NCBI GenBank assembly: GCA_017551765.1
Contig: JAFZKV010000004.1
Location: 1-45,372, forward strand
Reading direction: 5' to 3'
Source: Bacteroidales bacterium
GTDB taxonomy: Bacteria; Bacteroidota; Bacteroidia; Bacteroidales; P3
DNA length: 45,372 bases
Shown here: positions 41,030-45,372 of the stretch, one piece after another
Numbering within the stretch: position 1 is the stretch's first letter
Layout of the letters: every line of letters starts with the position of its first letter
The notes under the pieces: generated by a model
The model's database searches: none
Seen by the model: only the letters and a program-made list of their open reading frames with translations
Told to the model about the DNA's origin: nothing
Made by a program: the position numbers and the translations under genes

Positions 41030-42568
41030 ATGAGAACAATCAACATAGACTTGACTCCCGAGGAGTACCATGTGCCGAAGCTAATGCGAAAAGCAGTAGC
41101 ACGCCAGATAGGGGGCTCGCTATCCAACCACGACAGCCTGCATGTCGTGCGTCGCACCCTCGACTGCCGTCGGCGCAATATTGTCTACCACACCGAGATA
41201 GAGATAGGAGCACCCGTTGAATCCTTGAGCCATCGGGAACCCCAAACACCCTCCCTTCCTGCCTCGGCACCTCACGTAATCATTGTAGGCGCAGGTCCAG
41301 CAGGCCTCTTTGCCGCACTGAGGGCCATCCAATTGGGCATCAAGCCCGTCATCGTGGAGCGCGGCAAACCCGTTGAAGAGCGCAAATACGACATTGCCAA
41401 GCTCGGACGGGAACAGATTGTCAACCCCAACAGCAATTGGTGCTTCGGCGAAGGTGGTGCGGGCACCTACAGCGACGGCAAACTCTACACCCGTTCCACC
41501 AAGCGGGGCGACGTTTCCGCAGTACTGCGTACTTTTGTGGCCCACGGTGCCGACCCCGACATCATGCTCGATGCACACGCCCACATTGGCACCGACCGCC
41601 TCAGCGGCATCATTGCCAACATGCGCCACACCATCGAAGAGGCAGGCGGCGAATACCACTTCAACACACGTGTTAGCGACCTCATTGTCAAGGACGGCCG
41701 GGTCTGCGGCGTCATCGACGCCGACGGCAACCACATCGAAGGCAAGGCGGTGATATTAGCCACCGGACATTCGGCACGCGACATCTACCACATGTTCCAC
41801 CGCCACGGCTGGTTGCTCGAGGCCAAACCCTTCGCCCTCGGAGTGCGCGTGGAGCATCCGCAGCAACTCATCAACGAGATACAATACCACGGCAAAGGCT
41901 ACAGCAAATACCTGCCGCCGGCAGCCTACAGCCTCACCACCCAAGTCGGCAACCACGGTGTCTTCAGTTTCTGTATGTGTCCAGGCGGCGTCATTGTGCC
42001 CGCCGCCACTGCCGAGGAGCAGCAGGTGGTCAACGGCATGAGCAATTCGCACCGCAACTCGCCCCACGCCAACAGCGGCATCGCCGTCACCGTAGGTCTG
42101 AATGACGTAGAAGGCACCGATGTATTCGCCCTGCTGCGCTTCCAGCAGGCTGTGGAGCAACGCATGTTCGCCGCCGGCAACGACAGCATCAGCGCCCCCA
42201 CACAGCGGCTGGTCGACTTCCTGCAACGCAAGCCTTCCTCGCGCCTGAACAAGACCGGCTACATGGGACAGACCGTCAGCGCCCCGCTGCACGAGTTGCT
42301 GCCACCCTTCATCGTAGACTCACTGATACACGGTTTTAAGGATTTCGACTGCAAGATGCACGGTTTCATCACCGAAGAGGCATCACTGCTGGCTGTCGAA
42401 AGCCGCACCTCGTCGCCGGTGCGCATCCCCAGAGACAAAGAAACCCTGCAGCATCCACAGTTGCAGGGCCTATATCCTTGCGGCGAAGGAGCCGGCTACG
42501 CCGGCGGCATCGTCAGTTCCGCCCTCGACGGCATCCGCTGCATCGAAGCCTTCAACCTTCAAAGGTGA
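41030..42568 (+). CDS. COG2509-type FAD-dependent dehydrogenase
   Basis: A 512-residue flavoprotein from the ATG at 41030 (MRTINIDLTPEEYHVPKLMR); the upstream in-frame ATG at 41000 would add ten residues. A small N-terminal domain (about 1-80) precedes the FAD-binding GXGXXG motif IIVGAGPAGLFAALRAIQLG. Further motifs are NSNWCFGEGGAGTYSDGKLY, AVILATGHSARDIY and, at the end, LYPCGEGAGYAGGIVSSALDG. This family is widespread in anaerobes and its substrate is not known. The last 17 bp overlap the 3' end of the convergent porT gene. Confidence 0.88.
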   Translation: MRTINIDLTPEEYHVPKLMRKAVARQIGGSLSNHDSLHVVRRTLDCRRRNIVYHTEIEIGAPVESLSHREPQTPSLPASAPHVIIVGAGPAGLFAALRAIQLGIKPVIVERGKPVEERKYDIAKLGREQIVNPNSNWCFGEGGAGTYSDGKLYTRSTKRGDVSAVLRTFVAHGADPDIMLDAHAHIGTDRLSGIIANMRHTIEEAGGEYHFNTRVSDLIVKDGRVCGVIDADGNHIEGKAVILATGHSARDIYHMFHRHGWLLEAKPFALGVRVEHPQQLINEIQYHGKGYSKYLPPAAYSLTTQVGNHGVFSFCMCPGGVIVPAATAEEQQVVNGMSNSHRNSPHANSGIAVTVGLNDVEGTDVFALLRFQQAVEQRMFAAGNDSISAPTQRLVDFLQRKPSSRLNKTGYMGQTVSAPLHELLPPFIVDSLIHGFKDFDCKMHGFITEEASLLAVESRTSSPVRIPRDKETLQHPQLQGLYPCGEGAGYAGGIVSSALDGIRCIEAFNLQR

Positions 42569-43277
42569 AGCTAAGCATAAAAGTACGGGTGCGGAGGTCG
42601 TCGTAGGTGCGTATATAAATGTCGGGATCTGGCACCTTGAGGTCCAGCAAGCCAAAGTTCATTTTCAGTTCGATAGCAAACTTTACATAGTGTAGGAAGA
42701 CATCGAAGCCCACACCCATCGTATAGCGCAGGTCGCTCGACTGCAAGCGTATGATGCTCTGGTTGGTTTCATTGCGGTTCTTGCGCAAGGAGGCAAAGTC
42801 GAAACCATAGGAGGCGCCAGCCGTGACATAGGGACGGAAATTGCCGTAGCGCACCGAGCGGAACTTCAACTCCAACGGTATGTCACCATAGACCGACTCC
42901 ACATTGCGACTACGCTCAAGCAGGTGATGGGCGGCAAGATAGTCGACTTCCCATGAATAGCTGATTTCGCGCGTTACCAATGTCACCCCTGGCAGAAGAC
43001 GCAGGTTAATCCAACTGCCCACACGCATATCGCCCACCACAGCAATATGGAAACCAGGCGCATAGTAAGAGGTCGTGCCCTGCAAGGTCTGCCGCAACTC
43101 GGCATCCTCGCTGTAATGCAAGTCAAATTTGGACTGCGTGTAGCCCACCTGTATACCATAGTGCAACAGACGGCGGTCAAACTGTCCGAGGTTGCCCGTC
43201 TGCCCTTGGCCAAACAAAGAGAGAGGACTTATAAGTCCTATAAGTCCTATAAGTCCTATAAGTCCACTCTTCTTCAT
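42552..43277 (-). CDS. porT: Type IX secretion system protein PorT/SprT
   Basis: A 241-residue outer-membrane beta-barrel protein. The start at 43277 (MKKSGLIG) is chosen because it gives a signal peptide ending LFGQ. The pattern LHYGIQVGYTQSKF, FHIAVVGDMRVGSWINLRLL, VYGDIPLELKFRSVRYGNFRP, YTMGVGFDVFLHYVKFAIEL and the closing RTFMLSFTFEG agrees with PorT/SprT, which is needed for T9SS secretion. This fits the two T9SS cargos in the window. The signal-peptide codons are a 9-bp tandem repeat giving repeated GLI. Its start lies 1 nt after the asparaginase stop. Confidence 0.82.
   Translation of the reverse strand: MKKSGLIGLIGLIGLISPLSLFGQGQTGNLGQFDRRLLHYGIQVGYTQSKFDLHYSEDAELRQTLQGTTSYYAPGFHIAVVGDMRVGSWINLRLLPGVTLVTREISYSWEVDYLAAHHLLERSRNVESVYGDIPLELKFRSVRYGNFRPYVTAGASYGFDFASLRKNRNETNQSIIRLQSSDLRYTMGVGFDVFLHYVKFAIELKMNFGLLDLKVPDPDIYIRTYDDLRTRTFMLSFTFEG
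43231..43265 (-). repeat. 9-bp tandem repeat in the porT signal peptide
   Basis: Plus-strand units ATAAGTCCT at 43231, 43240, 43249 and (last base changed) 43258. In the porT frame each unit encodes GLI or its phase equivalent, so the hydrophobic core reads GLIGLIGLIGLI. Because 9 is a multiple of 3, unit number could vary without a frameshift. Confidence 0.85.
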
Positions 43278-43278
43278 A

Positions 43279-44298
43279 TCAGTTTTCTGTGATTTCTCCC
43301 CGGAGCGACATACCCAGACGGTCGCGCACATGCTGCTTGTCGTCGGGGAAGTTGCCGAGCAGGTACATCATCTTGGTGACGGCAGCCTCAATAGTGATGT
43401 CGCCACCGCCGATGACACCTATGCGGTCCATGTCGCAGCTGGCGGCATACTGACGCATGATGACGGAGCCCGCCTTGCACTGCGTGACATTGAGGATAAT
43501 GATGCCGCGACGGATAGCATCGTCGAGGGCCGAGATAAACCATTCGTCGGTAGGGGCATTGCCCGAGCCGTAGGTTTCGATGACCACACCCTGCAGGTGG
43601 GGCGTATGGAGCACGGCGTTCACCACCTCGGGACCGATGCCAGGGAAGAGTTTAAGCACCGCCACACGGGTGTCGAACTGCTTGCGCACCTCCATCTTGC
43701 CCGTAGGCATGGGGCGGAACAGGTGTTCCTTGAAGGTGATATTGATGCCAGCCTTGGCCAGCGAGGGGTAGTTGTAGCTCTCGAAAGCGTCGAAATTCTC
43801 CGCACTGAGCTTGGTACTGCGGTTGCCACGGTAAAGGTGGCTCTCAAAGAAAATGCACACCTCGGGGATGGACACCAAGCGGGTGGAGGCTATCTCGAGG
43901 GCGCAGATAATGTTCTCGCGTCCGTCGCTGCGCAGCATGCCCAGCGGCAACTGACTGCCGGTGAGCACCACAGGCTTGCCCAGGTTCTTGAACATGAAGC
44001 TCAAGGCCGAGGCCGTGTAGGCCATCGTATCGGTGCCGTGCAGCACCACAAAGCCGTCGTAGCGGTCATACTCCCGCTCGATGATGTTGGCAATGTCCAC
44101 CCACAGCGCGGGAGTCATGTTCGACGAGTCAATGATGTGGTCAAGCATCACCGAGTCGATGCCATAACTGCAGGCGCGCAACTGAGGCACTGCGTCATAG
44201 ATGCGGTCAAGAGCAAAAGGATGCAACGACCCGTTCTCGTCCTGCACCATACCGATGGTGCCACCGGTATAGACAATCAAGACCCGATTATGCTTCAT
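43279..44298 (-). CDS. ansA: Type I (cytoplasmic) L-asparaginase
   Basis: Hydrolyses asparagine to aspartate and ammonia. It has 339 residues and no signal peptide, as expected for type I. The two catalytic threonine regions are visible: YTGGTIGM (T14 or T11 at 10-17) and VLHGTDTMAYTASAL (T89, D90). The C-terminal part has GVVIETYGSGNAP, the usual allosteric/dimer region. The start overlaps the coiled-coil lipoprotein stop by 4 nt and porT follows after 1 nt. Confidence 0.93.
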   Translation of the reverse strand: MKHNRVLIVYTGGTIGMVQDENGSLHPFALDRIYDAVPQLRACSYGIDSVMLDHIIDSSNMTPALWVDIANIIEREYDRYDGFVVLHGTDTMAYTASALSFMFKNLGKPVVLTGSQLPLGMLRSDGRENIICALEIASTRLVSIPEVCIFFESHLYRGNRSTKLSAENFDAFESYNYPSLAKAGINITFKEHLFRPMPTGKMEVRKQFDTRVAVLKLFPGIGPEVVNAVLHTPHLQGVVIETYGSGNAPTDEWFISALDDAIRRGIIILNVTQCKAGSVIMRQYAASCDMDRIGVIGGGDITIEAAVTKMMYLLGNFPDDKQHVRDRLGMSLRGEITEN

Positions 44299-45167
44299 TT
44301 CGTCGAGACAACCAGGTAGTCAGTGTATTTCCAGAACTGCGTGGGGTTGAGGATACGCAGGTAGGCTGTCACGCCACTCTCCTCGGGATCAGCCACAAGT
44401 TCGTAACTATTTTCGGGGTGCTGAGTGATGAGAACGGCTTTCTTCTTGCCGATGGCGATGGTGGTCACCTTGGTGCGATCAATCTCGTTGAAGAGTTCGG
44501 TATTCATGTCGGCTACGGTGCCCTGCTTGCGGCCAATGCCGATAAAGCCACCGGTCTTGTTGACGATGCCCGACTCTTTCAGTTCGCTGTAGCTGCCCAC
44601 GATATAGTAGGCACGGTTGGCATCGGCAATCTGGCGAGCGATGTAGCTGTCCTTCTCCTGATTCGAGGCCGTGAGGTCATCGACATTCTTGTTGAGGCCC
44701 TTGATTACCACCTTGCTGTTCTCCAGCTCGGTCAGCAGGTCGTTAATCTGCTGCTCCTGGGCGGCGGCGCGCTCCTCGAGGCGTTCGATATAGCCCTGCA
44801 GGTCGGCGTTCTTTTTGTTCAGGCTGCTCACCTGCGAGCTCAACTGCGCGATTTTCTTCTTGTTGGCAGCCATCATGTCCTCGATGGAGGTCATCTGCTC
44901 GGCAATCTGCTGCTTCTGGTTCACGTTGCCCTCGGTGGTGTTGCGACGCATCTCCTGTACGCTGGTGTACTTCGAGTTGATCATCGCCAAGTTGTCCTCA
45001 ATTTCGTTAAGCATCTCAAACAGTCCGTCAATCTCAGCATCCTTCGAATCCACTACGCCTTGCAGCGAGTCAATCTTGGCCTGGCGGCTGTCCAATTCCT
45101 TCTGGTTGCAGGCAGTGAAGGCCAGGGCCACGGCTGCCATGCTGATGGTCAGGATGATTTTCTTCAT
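44295..45167 (-). CDS. Coiled-coil lipoprotein of unknown function
   Basis: A 290-residue lipoprotein with lipobox AFTAC (Cys20). From about residue 23 to 175 it is a long heptad-patterned coiled coil (for example KIAQLSSQVSSLNKKNADLQ and YIERLEERAAAQEQQIN). A compact C-terminal domain follows (about 185-290, AYYIVGSYSELKESGIVNK, TTIAIGKKKAVLITQHPENS). It probably spans part of the periplasm from the outer or inner membrane. It is first in an operon with ansA and porT, but I cannot give a function. Confidence 0.85.
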   Translation of the reverse strand: MKKIILTISMAAVALAFTACNQKELDSRQAKIDSLQGVVDSKDAEIDGLFEMLNEIEDNLAMINSKYTSVQEMRRNTTEGNVNQKQQIAEQMTSIEDMMAANKKKIAQLSSQVSSLNKKNADLQGYIERLEERAAAQEQQINDLLTELENSKVVIKGLNKNVDDLTASNQEKDSYIARQIADANRAYYIVGSYSELKESGIVNKTGGFIGIGRKQGTVADMNTELFNEIDRTKVTTIAIGKKKAVLITQHPENSYELVADPEESGVTAYLRILNPTQFWKYTDYLVVSTK

Positions 45168-45245
45168 GTTGTGTATCGTTTATTTGTTACTATTCAAAAA
45201 CTTTTTCGCCTAATCGCGGTTGGTTACATAACGCTAATTGCCAAT

Positions 45246-45253
45246 CAAAAGTA
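45246..45253 (-). promoter_or_regulatory. -7 box for the lipoprotein-ansA-porT operon
   Basis: Minus strand TACTTTTG fits TAnnTTTG. There is only a weak TTTA-like match for the -33 box in the expected 19-21 nt window. The leader to the ATG at 45167 is about 70 nt. Confidence 0.45.
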
Positions 45254-45321
45254 TATACCCCTATCGTAAAATATGTTAAAAAGACCGCAATGAGTCCCAC
45301 CCTTCAACAACAGTTCGACGG

Positions 45322-45372
45322 CAGTTCTTCAACAGTTCTTCGATTTTTTGTTGAAGAACTGTTGAAGAACTG
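45322..45372. repeat. 11-bp direct repeats in a perfect 20-bp inverted repeat
   Basis: Left arm 45322-45341 and right arm 45353-45372 are perfect inverse complements around an 11-nt T-rich loop. Each arm consists of two copies of an 11-bp unit (GAAGAACTGTT on the right). The right arm runs to the window edge, so the array may continue. It sits about 70 nt upstream of the -7 box of the lipoprotein operon. Confidence 0.8.

Noticed and set aside
40948-41178. N-terminal extension of UvrB up to 41178
   Set aside because: The UvrB family starts at MNFELKSDF-like sequence; the extension overlaps the divergent flavoprotein gene and matches nothing in UvrB.

Overview
The window reads as chromosomal DNA from a fairly GC-rich, anaerobic member of the Bacteroidales. 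The evidence is: type IX secretion C-terminal sorting domains on two secreted proteins, a PorT-like protein of that secretion system, a cobalamin-riboswitch/BtuB/BtuG-like B12 locus, an Omp28-like protein, a C10 (streptopain-type) protease, and several promoters of the Bacteroidetes type (TTTG, 19-21 nt, TAnnTTTG). I cannot name the genus. Genes are closely packed, with many 1-4 nt overlaps, and I see no phage, insertion sequence or CRISPR array.

Layout. (1) 1-5469, plus strand: end of a membrane protein, lpxB, a SpoIID-like protein, a secreted thioredoxin-like protein, ftsY and rimO. (2) 5590-11235, minus strand: an Omp28-like T9SS cargo, tex and sppA. (3) 11639-14996, plus strand: promoter, cobalamin riboswitch, btuB and a BtuG-like surface lipoprotein. 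(4) 15001-20660, minus strand: etfB, etfA, an unlisted 56-residue protein, acyl-CoA dehydrogenase, a DRTGG protein, a PHP phosphoesterase and a DUF4476 protein. (5) 21072-27055, minus strand: fabH, fabF, fabZ, fabG, then a GT39-like glycosyltransferase and a nitroreductase. (6) 27252-28586, plus strand: a membrane LytTR regulator and an unknown protein. (7) 28587-31705, minus strand: an FtsE-like ATPase, an OmpA-family protein, a FemAB/GNAT-like protein and rlmH. (8) 32205-37489, plus strand: a small lipoprotein with a T9SS-exported C10 protease, then a long-chain acyl-CoA synthetase and a Wza-like export lipoprotein. (9) 37533-40947, minus strand: tRNA-Gln, an O-antigen-ligase-like protein and uvrB. 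(10) 41030-42568, plus strand: a COG2509-type flavoprotein. (11) 42552-45167, minus strand: a coiled-coil lipoprotein, type I asparaginase and porT.

The most unusual content is between the genes. Two copies of a roughly 330-bp non-coding composite element (20729-21060 and 31769-32093, inverted to each other) are bounded by a TCGTGCACGA palindrome. Each contains inverted 7-bp arrays built on GGTNNNN and an 11-bp array built on AGTCGGA. Outside these copies, 11-bp-period arrays of three unrelated sequences occur at 5492, 11397 and 45322. Separate 7-bp arrays sit in operon spacers, supply stop and start codons, and appear to extend into coding sequence. The same periods recurring with different unit sequences suggest a process or protein that favours 7- and 11-bp spacing. 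I know of no described element with this architecture, but I could not search for one.
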